Both the position numbers and the translations under genes were made by a program. Shown in pieces: positions 1 through 9,633 of a DNA stretch of 64,000 bases. The stretch comes from Chitinophagaceae bacterium. GTDB taxonomy: Bacteria > Bacteroidota > Bacteroidia > Chitinophagales > Chitinophagaceae. The notes below the pieces were generated by a model, which saw only the letters and a program-made list of their open reading frames with translations, was not told the origin of the DNA and did no database searches. The first letter of the stretch is position 1. Every line of letters begins with the position of its first letter. The DNA is taken from NCBI GenBank assembly GCA_947446645.1, contig CANFHA010000003.1, positions 1-64,000 on the forward strand, read 5' to 3'.

Positions 1-253
1 ATACCCTCAGTTTCATACCAGGCTCACGCTCTAAGCCATCGCCCGGTTTCAAAGTAAAAAATTAAAACTTAAAAGTAAAAATACCCTCAGTTTCATACCA
101 GGCTCACGCTCTAAGCCATCGCCCGGTTTCAAAGTAAAAAATTAAAACTTAAAAGTAAAAATACCCTCAGTTTCATACCAGGCTCACGCTCTAAGCCATC
201 GCCCGGTTTTCAAAGTAAAAAAATTAAAACTTAAAAGTAAAAATACCTTCAGC
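1..253. repeat. Tandem repeat, 80-bp unit, 3 copies plus start of a fourth
   Basis: 1-80 and 81-160 are identical; 161-242 differs by two 1-nt insertions; ATACCTTCAG at 243 begins a partial copy. The array probably continues upstream of the window. Confidence 0.97.
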
Positions 254-474
254 TTTCAGAGAGCAGGTGCAAATTACGAATTATAAGTTCATTGAAATGT
301 TAATTGCTTTTGGGTTGTTTTCTGCCGCGGCACAGATTTCATTTTTCTCCAGGCTGATAAAAGGCGTGGATAAACGGAATTTTGTTTAGGCTTATTCTCT
401 TTTCAATCATAAGATCATTAATTTTATCCCAATCAATAATCAGCAGCAAAGGCGATCATCGCTAAATTTACTTT

Positions 475-669
475 ATGGGAATTGAATTAGTGGTTATGTT
501 TTTGGCCGCAATAATGTTTGTGAGCGGCATAGTACTCATCTTTGTTTCCAAAGGGGCATGGAGGAAATTCGGCCTTGTGCTTATATTACTAGGCATCATC
601 ATTTTTGTGGTGTGTATGTTGTTCTGGCCACGGGCTAAGGAACATACCTTCATATTGCTTGGGTATTAG
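475..669 (+). CDS. Small two-TM membrane protein
   Basis: 64 aa, two hydrophobic segments, co-directional and just upstream of the Lgt-like gene. Confidence 0.6.
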   Translation: MGIELVVMFLAAIMFVSGIVLIFVSKGAWRKFGLVLILLGIIIFVVCMLFWPRAKEHTFILLGY

Positions 670-707
670 CGCCTGCCCGGGATTTTTCGTTTCATTTAAT
701 GTAGTTA

Positions 708-1481
708 TTGGCTGTGCGGTTTCCATTTACTCTACATATCGGCCAATATCCAGTTTTGCTGCATGGTCTGTTTGAGTTCGCGGGCATATTTGTGGCTTTC
801 AGATATTATGTGTGGCTACGCAAGCAGCAGGGAGATACGATATCGCAAGAGCACAGAATATACGCAATAACCGGCGCTGCACTGGGCGCTGTGATAGGCG
901 CAAGACTGGTTGGCGCTATGGAGAACCTGCCGGAATGGATGTCTGCTCCATCGGCATGGGCTTACTTTGCAGGTAATAAAACACTGGTAGGTGGCCTGCT
1001 GGGCGGCCTGGCGGGTGTGGAAATTGCTAAGAAAATAGCAGGAGAAAAGAGGAGTACCGGCGACCTTTTCACCTACCCGCTACTGGCCGGTATGATCATA
1101 GGCCGGATAGGCTGTTTTTCGGCGGGCATACATGAAGAGACTTATGGGGTGCCCAGCCACCTTCCATGGTCTATGGACCTGGGCGATGGTATAGCGCGCC
1201 ACCCGGTAACGCTATACGAGATCGTATTTTTGGTACTTTTATGGATAGGGCTTGCAAGTGTGCGGAGGCGGTTCGTATTGGATGAGGGAGCTTTGTTTAA
1301 GCTATTTATGATCGCTTACCTGGTATACCGTTTCCTGCAGGATTTTATAAAACCGGGCTGGCGGTATTGCCTGGGAATGGGAACTATACAGCTGGTGTGC
1401 ATAGCCGGGTTGCTGTACTATGGTAGATACATTATTCATCCGCGATCGCTGATCGTATCAAAACGGGGACATGCCAGTTAG
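708..1481 (+). CDS. Prolipoprotein diacylglyceryl transferase (Lgt)-like membrane protein
   Basis: Motif GRIGCFSAGIHEETYGVPSHLPWSMDLGDGIARHPVTLYE matches the Lgt core (GRiGNF..GE..G.pt.lPW...RHPsqLYE); multi-TM. Non-ATG start (TTG 708 or GTG 714). Confidence 0.85.
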   Translation: MAVRFPFTLHIGQYPVLLHGLFEFAGIFVAFRYYVWLRKQQGDTISQEHRIYAITGAALGAVIGARLVGAMENLPEWMSAPSAWAYFAGNKTLVGGLLGGLAGVEIAKKIAGEKRSTGDLFTYPLLAGMIIGRIGCFSAGIHEETYGVPSHLPWSMDLGDGIARHPVTLYEIVFLVLLWIGLASVRRRFVLDEGALFKLFMIAYLVYRFLQDFIKPGWRYCLGMGTIQLVCIAGLLYYGRYIIHPRSLIVSKRGHAS

Positions 1482-2862
1482 AAAATACACTTACTACGAC
1501 TTTACTGTTAGCCTGTGCCCAGAGTGCCTGAAGCGGATAGATGCGAAAATAGTGTTTGAAGATGGCAAGGTGTATATGCTGAAAACCTGCCCGGACCACG
1601 GATTTCATAAGGTCGTCATTGCGACAGATATAGAATACTATAAGAATACACGCAACTATAACAAACCATCCGAAACGCCGCTGAAGTTTAATAATAAGGT
1701 GCACTATGGCTGCCCCTATGACTGTGGGCTGTGTACCGACCATGAGCAACACAGCTGCCTGACACTGATAGAAATAACGGACCGGTGCAATCTTTCCTGC
1801 CCCACATGCTACGCTATGTCGTCGCCACATTATGGGCGGCACCGCACGCTTGAAGAGGTGGAGCGCATGCTGGACATAATAGTGGCGAGCGAGGGAGCGC
1901 CCGATGTGGTGCAGCTAAGCGGTGGCGAGCCTACGCTGCATCCGCAGTTTTTTGAGATACTGGATATCGCAAAGCGCAAGCCGATAAAGCACCTGATGCT
2001 GAATACGAACGGTGTGCGCATAGCGCAGGATCCGGGATTTGCAGAGCGGCTGGCTACTTATATGCCAGATTTTGAGCTATACCTGCAGTTTGACTCCCGT
2101 AGACCGCATGTGCTGGAGGCGCTGAGGGGAAAGGACCTTACGGATGTGCGGGTAAAGGCATTGGAAAAGCTGAATGAGCTGAACCTGTCCACGACTTTAG
2201 TAATAACGGTGCAGAAAGGCCTTAATGATGATGAGATAGGGTCGCTTATCGACTTTACGCTGACGCAGCGATGCGTGCGCGGCATTACCTTTCAGCCTGT
2301 GCAGATAGCGGGCAGATTTGAACATGACCCTGATAAGAACCGGATGACACTTACCGAGGTGCGGGATGGTATACTATCCCAAACGGATGTGTTTAAACCC
2401 AATGATATTATACCTGTGCCCTGCAACCCTGATGCGCTGGCTATGGGCTATGCGCTGAAGCTGAACGGTAATGTGTTTCCGCTGACGAGGTACCTGGACC
2501 CCGCGCTGCTGCTGAACAGCAGCTCGAAGAACACAATAGTGTATGAGCAGGATACACACCTGCATGAACAACTGATAAAGATATTCAGCACAGGCGTATC
2601 GGTAGATAAGGTGACGGAGGATATGCACCAGCTTTTGTGCTGCCTGCCGCAGGTGGTGGCGCCTGGTCTGGCTTATGAAAATTTATTCCGTATTATTATA
2701 ATGCGTTTTATTGATGCCTATGATTTTGATGTGCGGTCGATAAAGAAATCGTGTGTGCATATTGTGAGCAAGGACGGCAGGATAATACCCTTTGAGACCA
2801 TGAACCTGTTTTACAGGGATGAGAAGGAAAGCTATCTTAAGGAACTAACCGGAAGAGAATAA
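1471..2862 (+). CDS. Radical SAM protein of the Tes/MJ0619-like family
   Basis: CNLSCPTC (CxxxCxxC), upstream GCPYDCGLCTDHEQHSCLTLIEITDRCN motif, SGGEPTLHP; overlaps the lgt-like gene by 11 nt. Confidence 0.85.
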   Translation: MPVRKYTYYDFTVSLCPECLKRIDAKIVFEDGKVYMLKTCPDHGFHKVVIATDIEYYKNTRNYNKPSETPLKFNNKVHYGCPYDCGLCTDHEQHSCLTLIEITDRCNLSCPTCYAMSSPHYGRHRTLEEVERMLDIIVASEGAPDVVQLSGGEPTLHPQFFEILDIAKRKPIKHLMLNTNGVRIAQDPGFAERLATYMPDFELYLQFDSRRPHVLEALRGKDLTDVRVKALEKLNELNLSTTLVITVQKGLNDDEIGSLIDFTLTQRCVRGITFQPVQIAGRFEHDPDKNRMTLTEVRDGILSQTDVFKPNDIIPVPCNPDALAMGYALKLNGNVFPLTRYLDPALLLNSSSKNTIVYEQDTHLHEQLIKIFSTGVSVDKVTEDMHQLLCCLPQVVAPGLAYENLFRIIIMRFIDAYDFDVRSIKKSCVHIVSKDGRIIPFETMNLFYRDEKESYLKELTGRE

Positions 2863-2890
2863 ATAATTTGAACAGGTAAAAGCAGTTTAT

Positions 2891-3091
2891 ATGATGGATC
2901 TATTAGCTTTATTGGGTATAGTGCTGGCTGTAGTGGGTGGCCTGGCAGTGCCAATAGGCCTGGTAATTATAATAGTGGGGGCTCTTTCATCAGAGAAAAA
3001 GACAAGCAAGTTTGGTGTACGAGTGCTGCTGGTTGGGTCGGTAAGTTTGCTTTTTAGTTTCACACTTTGTTCCGTATCGTTCAAATTATGA
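2891..3091 (+). CDS. Small two-TM membrane protein
   Basis: 66 aa, two hydrophobic stretches, co-directional. Confidence 0.55.
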   Translation: MMDLLALLGIVLAVVGGLAVPIGLVIIIVGALSSEKKTSKFGVRVLLVGSVSLLFSFTLCSVSFKL

Positions 3092-3513
3092 AGAGGATAG
3101 TACAGGTTGTTTTAATGGTGATGCTTGCTGCTACGGCATTGGCTCAAAATAAGGATGAGCAGGCTATAACTAAAATGCTGGCAGCCCAGGTGGCGGAATG
3201 GAACAAGGGTAGTGTAGACGGCTATATGCATGGCTACTGGGACAGTGACAGCTTGCTTTTTATAGGGTCGGCGGGGCCGCGATATGGCTACCAGGCTACG
3301 CTGAAGCGCTACAAGGAGGCCTACCCGGATGCAGCCCATATGGGCACACTGATGTCTACGGTGGTGAGTATGAAGCGACTTTCAAAAGAGTATTATTTTG
3401 TTGTGGGCAAATGGGCGTTGAAGCGCAGTGCGGGCGATGTGGCCGGGTCTTACACATTGCTCTTGCGTAAGATAAAAGGTGAATGGGTGATTGTGAGTGA
3501 CCATAGCAGCTAA
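3088..3513 (+). CDS. Secreted SnoaL/DUF4440-like (NTF2-fold) protein
   Basis: Signal peptide MKRIVQVVLMVMLAATALAQ; DUF4440-like pattern ending KGEWVIVSDHSS. Confidence 0.75.
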   Translation: MKRIVQVVLMVMLAATALAQNKDEQAITKMLAAQVAEWNKGSVDGYMHGYWDSDSLLFIGSAGPRYGYQATLKRYKEAYPDAAHMGTLMSTVVSMKRLSKEYYFVVGKWALKRSAGDVAGSYTLLLRKIKGEWVIVSDHSS

Positions 3514-3626
3514 AGGGTATAGCCGTTGTTATCGGGTTTGATTATTCATTTATTTTCGGGATTTATACGTGCATCATCCGCAGCATGCTGTTTTTTCAAT
3601 AAATTGTGTTGCTTAAAGAATTTATC

Positions 3627-6029
3627 ATGAATAGAAGTATCCGTAAAGTTGCGGTGATAGGGAGTGGTGTTATGGGCTCGCGTATAGCGTGCCATTTTGC
3701 AGGCATAGGTGTGCAGGTGCTGCTGCTGGACATAGTGCCGCCGGCGCTGAACGATGCAGAAACTGCAAAGGGCCTGACACTGAATGATAAACAGGTGCGT
3801 AACCGTATAGTGAATGACGCGCTGCAGGCCACGCTGAAAAGCAAGCCATCAGCAGTGTATACCAGGAGTGTGGCCCAGCATATAAAGACGGGTAATATAG
3901 ATGACGACTTGCCGAAAATAGGAGACTGCGACTGGATAATAGAGGTGGTGATGGAGCGTCTTGATATAAAGCAAAAGGTATTTGACCAGGTGGAGAAATA
4001 CCGCAGGCCGGGTACGCTGGTTACTACGAATACTTCGGGTATACCTATACACCTCATGAGCGAGGGCAGGAGCGAGGATTTTCAGCAGCACTTTTGTGGT
4101 ACACACTTCTTTAATCCGCCGCGCTACCTGCGCCTGCTGGAGATAATACCAGACCCAAAAACAAAACCGGAAGTACTGGATTTCCTGATGGATTACGGAG
4201 ACCGTTTCCTGGGTAAGACTACGGTACTGTGCAAGGATACACCAGCTTTTATTGCGAACAGGGTAGGTGTGTTTGGATTTATGGCGGTATTTAAAGCCAT
4301 TCAGGACCTGGGCCTGAATGTGGATGAGGTGGATGCGCTGACCGGCCCGGTGCTTGGCAGGCCGAAGTCGGCGACCTTTCGCACGGGTGATGTGGTAGGG
4401 CTGGATACGCTGGTGCATGTGGCAAAAGACCTGCCAAAAAATGCGCCAAATGATGAGGCTAAGGAATTGTTTATAATGCCACCCTTCCTGGAGACAATGC
4501 TGGCCAATAAGTGGCTGGGCGATAAGACGGGCCAGGGTTTTTATAAAAAGGTAAAAGGAGAGAAAGGCAAATCTGATATACTGACGTTGAACCTGCAAAC
4601 CATGGAGTATGGCCCGAAGGTGAAGACGAAATTTGCGACCATTGAGGCGGCTAAGCAGGTTGATGACCTGGCACAACGACTTAAGACGCTGTATAACGGC
4701 AGCGATAAGGCGGGTGAATTTTACAAGCTGTTCCACCACCTGTTGTTTGCATATATAAGCAACCGTATACCGGAGATAGCCGATGAGTTATACAAAATAG
4801 ATGATGCGCTGAAGGCCGGTTTTGGCTGGGAGATAGGAGCATTTGAAAGCTGGGATGCCCTGGGTGTGAAGAAGGTGCTGGAGAAAATGAAGGCTGCCGG
4901 TGTGCAGGTGGCACCGTGGGTGCAGGCTATGCTGGATAAGGGTATTACCTCGTTTTATAAAACCGAAGCGGGTGTACGCAAATACTACGATATACGCACT
5001 GAGGCCTTCCAGCCTATACCGGGCATGGGGGCTTTCATACTGCTGGAGCACCTGGATGAAAAGGTAGTGTGGAAAAACAGCGTGTGCAAACTGTATGATA
5101 TAGGCGACGATGTGGTGGCGCTGCGCTGGAATACCAAAATGAACAGCATAGGCGGCGAGGTGCTGGATGGAGTGCAGAAATCTATAGCGGCTGCAGAAGA
5201 AAAATATAAGGGGCTGGTGATAGCCAATGGCGGGCCAAATTTCAGCGCCGGCGCTAATGTGGGTTTGATATTCATGTTTGCCGCTGAGCAGGAATATGAT
5301 GAGCTGGATATGGCGGTGCGCGCATTCCAGAATACTACTATGCACATGCGCTACAGCAGTATTCCGGTAATAGTGGCGCCTCATGGCCTTACGCTGGGTG
5401 GCGGCTGCGAAATGTGCCTGCATGCAGATGCGGTGCAGGCATCGGCAGAGAGCTATATAGGGCTGGTGGAAGTGGGTGTGGGCCTGATACCGGGCGGTGG
5501 CGGCACCAAGGAAATGGCGCTGCGTGCGAGTGACCGCAACATAAAGGAAGACATAGAGGTAAACTACCTGCAACAACTGTTTATAAACGTGGGTACGGCA
5601 AAGGTATCTACATCAGCACATGAGGCGTTTGAGAATTATGTGCTGCGGCCGGGCTATGATCATATTTCTATGAACCCGGACAGGCGTATAGCTGATGCGA
5701 AGCGCAATGTATTGCAGCTATGGGAGCGGGGCTATACGCAGCCTGTTGCCCGAAACGACATAAAGGTGCAGGGCCGTGGCGGACTGGGTGGCCTGCTGGC
5801 AGGTGTGCATGGCATGAGGCGCGGCAACTACATAAGCGACTATGATAAGCTGATAGCGGAGAAACTGGCCTATGTAATGTGTGGCGGCGATCTGTCGGCA
5901 CCTACCGTAGTAAGTGAGCAGTATCTGCTGGACCTGGAGCGTGAGGCTTTCCTGAGCCTTTGCGGCCAGAAAAAAACATTGGAGCGGTTGCAGAGTATTT
6001 TGACTACCGGGAAGCCGTTGAGGAATTAG
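3627..6029 (+). CDS. 3-hydroxyacyl-CoA dehydrogenase / enoyl-CoA hydratase fusion (FadN/FadB-like)
   Basis: N-terminal Rossmann VAVIGSGVMGSRIACHFAGIGVQVLLLD; C-terminal crotonase GLTLGGGCEMCLHAD...GVGLIPGGGGTKEM. Confidence 0.95.
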   Translation: MNRSIRKVAVIGSGVMGSRIACHFAGIGVQVLLLDIVPPALNDAETAKGLTLNDKQVRNRIVNDALQATLKSKPSAVYTRSVAQHIKTGNIDDDLPKIGDCDWIIEVVMERLDIKQKVFDQVEKYRRPGTLVTTNTSGIPIHLMSEGRSEDFQQHFCGTHFFNPPRYLRLLEIIPDPKTKPEVLDFLMDYGDRFLGKTTVLCKDTPAFIANRVGVFGFMAVFKAIQDLGLNVDEVDALTGPVLGRPKSATFRTGDVVGLDTLVHVAKDLPKNAPNDEAKELFIMPPFLETMLANKWLGDKTGQGFYKKVKGEKGKSDILTLNLQTMEYGPKVKTKFATIEAAKQVDDLAQRLKTLYNGSDKAGEFYKLFHHLLFAYISNRIPEIADELYKIDDALKAGFGWEIGAFESWDALGVKKVLEKMKAAGVQVAPWVQAMLDKGITSFYKTEAGVRKYYDIRTEAFQPIPGMGAFILLEHLDEKVVWKNSVCKLYDIGDDVVALRWNTKMNSIGGEVLDGVQKSIAAAEEKYKGLVIANGGPNFSAGANVGLIFMFAAEQEYDELDMAVRAFQNTTMHMRYSSIPVIVAPHGLTLGGGCEMCLHADAVQASAESYIGLVEVGVGLIPGGGGTKEMALRASDRNIKEDIEVNYLQQLFINVGTAKVSTSAHEAFENYVLRPGYDHISMNPDRRIADAKRNVLQLWERGYTQPVARNDIKVQGRGGLGGLLAGVHGMRRGNYISDYDKLIAEKLAYVMCGGDLSAPTVVSEQYLLDLEREAFLSLCGQKKTLERLQSILTTGKPLRN

Positions 6030-6035
6030 ACATTA

Positions 6036-6075
6036 AATGGCTAAATGACTGGATTGCTCAATGGCTCAATGATGA
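6036..6075 (+). repeat. Degenerate 8-bp tandem repeat (consensus AATGGCTC)
   Basis: AATGGCTA AATGACTG GATTGCTC AATGGCTC AATGATGA, 7 nt after the upstream stop codon. Confidence 0.8.
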
Positions 6076-6116
6076 GTGCGCAAGCCAGACAAATTCATTT
6101 TTTGTATCTTTAACTT

Positions 6117-6716
6117 ATGTTAGTCAATGAACCTGCTGTTGCCTATAGCAAACGAAAATATTCCATAGCAGAGTATCTCGAAATGGAGCAGGCGTCCGCT
6201 GAGAAACACGAATATTACCAAGGGGAGATATTCGCAATGGCCGGGCCTAAGTTTCAGCATGTGGTCGTTGCCGGCAATATATTCGGCCAGCTAAAAAATA
6301 AACTGAAAGGAAAGCCATGTCAACCACTCGGCAGTGATATGCGTGTGCATATTCCAAAGAATACTCTGTTTACATACCCTGATATTTCGGTTGTTTGCTT
6401 ATCGCCGGAATTTCTGAATAATGATGAATGGAATTTGCTAAATCCATCAGTAATTATTGAGGTGCTTTCGCCTTCTACAAGAAACTATTACCGTGGAGAC
6501 AAGTTTAACCTGTACCGGGATATTCTTACACTTAAAGAGTATATTTCAGTGGATTCGCAAACAATCGGCATAGAAGCGTTTTATATCAATGCGCAGGGAC
6601 TGTGGGAGTTGAGGGAACATAAGAATGCAGAGGAAACGCTCCAGTTGAAGAGCATAAAGATGGCTGTGAAGGTTGCAGACATTGATGAGGGGACAAAATT
6701 TGACTGGAGCGCATAA
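6117..6716 (+). CDS. Uma2 family (DUF820) putative endonuclease
   Basis: [29 protein letters not shown]...PDISVVC...[25 protein letters not shown]. Confidence 0.92.
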   Translation: MLVNEPAVAYSKRKYSIAEYLEMEQASAEKHEYYQGEIFAMAGPKFQHVVVAGNIFGQLKNKLKGKPCQPLGSDMRVHIPKNTLFTYPDISVVCLSPEFLNNDEWNLLNPSVIIEVLSPSTRNYYRGDKFNLYRDILTLKEYISVDSQTIGIEAFYINAQGLWELREHKNAEETLQLKSIKMAVKVADIDEGTKFDWSA

Positions 6717-6724
6717 GAATAGAG

Positions 6725-6925
6725 ATGATAAAGCCAATACAAACAGAACAAGAATATAAGCAGGCGATGAGCCGGCTTGATGAGATATTTGATGCCAAGA
6801 GAGGTTCTAAGCAAGGAGATGAACTGGAAGTGTTGGCGATGTTAATTGAGAACTACGAAAGTGAGCATTTCGCAATTGATTCCCTTCCCGCCAACAATTA
6901 TGCTTTCCCTAAGAATACCAAATAA
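6725..6925 (+). CDS. Truncated HigA-type antitoxin N-terminal domain (no HTH)
   Basis: IKPIQTEQEYKQAMSRLDEIFDAKRGSKQGDELEVLAMLIENYE matches the HigA N-terminal domain; stops before the HTH. Confidence 0.65.
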   Translation: MIKPIQTEQEYKQAMSRLDEIFDAKRGSKQGDELEVLAMLIENYESEHFAIDSLPANNYAFPKNTK

Positions 6926-6939
6926 TAATAAGTGTTACC

Positions 6940-8799
6940 TTGCCTGATATATTTATGGGGATTGGAAAGAACATAGTGAAGTGGGCGCTGGCCTGTATAT
7001 CGGTATTGTGCGTCAATAGTATTTTGCTTGCACAGCAGGTAGGCATTGAGATGCATACCGAAGCACAGGCCGACACGGCCAAAAAAGAAGTGATCAAAGA
7101 GGTGCCGGCCATCACCGTGGAAGAGCTGGAGCAGCTTTATAACAAAAACCCCGATTCTATCTATAGCCAGTACTTGCATACCCTACTGGAAAATAAACAA
7201 TTTAAGACGGCAGAGAAGGTTGTGATCAATCAGCGCAGCCACAACCCGCAGGACCTTTCCCTGCGTGTGGACATGGGCGATGTATATGCCTGGGAGCGGC
7301 GATATGACAAGGCTAAGGTGCAATATGACAGCCTGCTGCAGATGCTGAACGGCGATGATGGACTTACGCAACGTGTTGTAAAAACATTTACTGACCATGG
7401 CAACGACGACTATGCGCTAAAGGCGCTGGAGCGGACTGCTGTACTGACCAATGCATGGTACTACTACGGTATGCCCCTGGCGCGGCTGTATGACAAGTGC
7501 GGCAGGGGAGACAAAACTATAGAGATGCTGCTGATAGCCGTGCCTGTGCAGGGCGGCAACCTGGAAACGCTGAAGACTATGCTGCTGGAGATGCTGGGCA
7601 CTGACCCTGCAAAGCTGCAGCAGATGCAGAAAGGAATTGTAAAAAAGATAAACGATGACCCGGGCAATGCTAACTATGCAGACCTGCTAACCTGGATATA
7701 CACCCAGAAAAATGACTGGGATGGTGCGCTGATACAAATAGAAGCGCTGGACGAGCGTAATAAGGAAAGCGGCAGGCGACTGATAGAGCTGGCGCGCGTT
7801 GCTGCGAATGCCAGGCAGTATGATGCAGCTGCCAAAGCCTATGACGATGTGATAGCACAGGGCAAGGAATCAGTAAACTATCTGACAGCCCGCAGTGGCC
7901 GGCTTTCTATAGCGTTTGAACTGATTAAAAACGATACGTTGCTGAAGCCAGCGGTAATTGTGGACCTGGCGAAGCAATATGATAGTTTGCTGGTGGAGTA
8001 TCCGCAGCAGTATACCACGCAGACTGCGGCAGACTATGCCATGCTGGAGGCCCAGTATGCCGGCAATGCACTAAAGGCGCTGGCGCTATTGCAACGCGCT
8101 ATTACCGAACCGGGTATAAGGCAAAATGCCGTAGGCATGTTTAAGCTGCAGATGGGCGACTACTACCTGCTTACAGGCCAGCTATGGGACGCATCACTCA
8201 TATATAGCCAGGTAGATAAAGAGTTTAAGCAGGATATGCTGGGCGAGGATGCCCGGTTCAGGAATGCGAAACTTGCTTACTACCGGGGCGATTTTGTATG
8301 GGCTCAGCGGCAGCTATCCGTGCTTAAAGCTTCTACATCCCAGCTTATTGCCAATGATGCGCTGTACCTGTCTGTACTGATCACCGAGAACGTGGAAGAC
8401 AGCAACTATGTGCCGCTGGAGCGGTTTGCAAATGCCAGCCTGCTGCTGTTTGAAAACAAGGACAAGGAAGCCGAATCGCTGCTGGACAGTATAAACAAAG
8501 CTTACCCCAAGCATCCGCTGAATGATGATATTATTATGGCACGTGCCGACCTGGCAATGAAGCACCATAACTACCTGAGAACGCTGGAACTGCTGAAAGC
8601 CTTATACGATAAGTATGGCCAGGATGTGCTAGCAGATGACGCTGTGTATAAGATGGCGGAAATATACCGCAACCAGCTGCATGATATACGGGAGGCCAAG
8701 CACTATTATGAGCAGCTGATAATAGACTACCCGGGCAGCACCTATGTACAGGCGGCACGCCAGCACCTCTACGACCTCAATAACGCAGTTTTACCATAG
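6940..8799 (+). CDS. TPR repeat protein, secreted or lipoprotein-like
   Basis: 619 aa, N-terminal hydrophobic signal, multiple TPR-like helices. Confidence 0.8.
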   Translation: MPDIFMGIGKNIVKWALACISVLCVNSILLAQQVGIEMHTEAQADTAKKEVIKEVPAITVEELEQLYNKNPDSIYSQYLHTLLENKQFKTAEKVVINQRSHNPQDLSLRVDMGDVYAWERRYDKAKVQYDSLLQMLNGDDGLTQRVVKTFTDHGNDDYALKALERTAVLTNAWYYYGMPLARLYDKCGRGDKTIEMLLIAVPVQGGNLETLKTMLLEMLGTDPAKLQQMQKGIVKKINDDPGNANYADLLTWIYTQKNDWDGALIQIEALDERNKESGRRLIELARVAANARQYDAAAKAYDDVIAQGKESVNYLTARSGRLSIAFELIKNDTLLKPAVIVDLAKQYDSLLVEYPQQYTTQTAADYAMLEAQYAGNALKALALLQRAITEPGIRQNAVGMFKLQMGDYYLLTGQLWDASLIYSQVDKEFKQDMLGEDARFRNAKLAYYRGDFVWAQRQLSVLKASTSQLIANDALYLSVLITENVEDSNYVPLERFANASLLLFENKDKEAESLLDSINKAYPKHPLNDDIIMARADLAMKHHNYLRTLELLKALYDKYGQDVLADDAVYKMAEIYRNQLHDIREAKHYYEQLIIDYPGSTYVQAARQHLYDLNNAVLP

Positions 8800-9021
8800 A
8801 TGAGCACAGACCAGAAAAACAATCCGCTGCACGGTATTACCCTTGAGGTGATGCTGAATCACCTGGTAGCAAACTACGGCTGGGAAAAGATGAACGACCG
8901 TGTGCGGATAAATTGCTTTTTTGAAAATCCGAGTATCAAGTCCAGCCTGAAATTTTTACGCGCTACACCCTGGGCGCGTAAAAAAGTAGAAGATCTGTAT
9001 CTGGAAAGTATTAATAAGTAA
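8800..9021 (+). CDS. VF530 family (DUF2132) DNA-binding protein
   Basis: [61 protein letters not shown]. Confidence 0.88.
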   Translation: MSTDQKNNPLHGITLEVMLNHLVANYGWEKMNDRVRINCFFENPSIKSSLKFLRATPWARKKVEDLYLESINK

Positions 9022-9129
9022 CTGAGGACTCCACAAAATAAGTCTGTTTCTCAACAATTTGCAGCTTCTGAAAAGCTGTGGCATGCCTTTTGTAATACAC
9101 TTACCAAACGAGGACTAAAACTACATTTT

Positions 9130-9318
9130 ATGAAAAAACGTACGATGAGATATTTCAGCAAAAACAGGGCTTTAAAATTATTTGAACGCCCCACACAACT
9201 TGATCTGCACACTTTCCTTAGCGCTACATTTGCCATATCTCAGAGCCGTGTAGTGAAGCAACATGTACAGAGCGTGCTTCACGAGCTGAGCATGCCTTCT
9301 TACAAGCTTAGTGCATAA
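9130..9318 (+). CDS. Small basic hypothetical protein
   Basis: 62-aa ORF followed 33 nt later by a rho-independent-type terminator. Confidence 0.55.
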   Translation: MKKRTMRYFSKNRALKLFERPTQLDLHTFLSATFAISQSRVVKQHVQSVLHELSMPSYKLSA

Positions 9319-9350
9319 ACATCTTTTTTACTATAGTTGGTAATTATATG

Positions 9351-9376
9351 ACCGGGGCTGCCCGGTTATTTTTTTG
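9351..9376 (+). terminator. Intrinsic terminator
   Basis: ACCGGG gctg CCCGGT followed by a T run. Confidence 0.75.
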
Positions 9377-9633
9377 CCTCTACCTGCCGGTCGCAGGGGT
9401 ATTACCTAAATGTATTTGCATGCAGATTGCTTTTGCAAAATAAACATCGGAAAGTCGTAATCAAAAAAAATAAATTTACCGGTAGTAAGGTAATAAAATA
9501 TGGTATATTAGCAGTTTACAAGCAATTTCTAAGCAATTTTCCATCTGTAAACTGATGATTGATAAATTTGGCTTAATTTTTGCAATAAGGTTGGTTGACG
9601 GAAAGATATACGTTATTTGTAAGGAATAATTGT

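Noticed and set aside
1-253. Possible CRISPR array
   Set aside because: Whole 80-bp units are repeated with no variable spacers and no cas genes nearby.
3849-4739. Long minus-strand ORF inside the fadN-like gene
   Set aside because: Antisense shadow of a clear CDS; low-complexity His/Gln/Tyr-rich translation with no recognisable domain.
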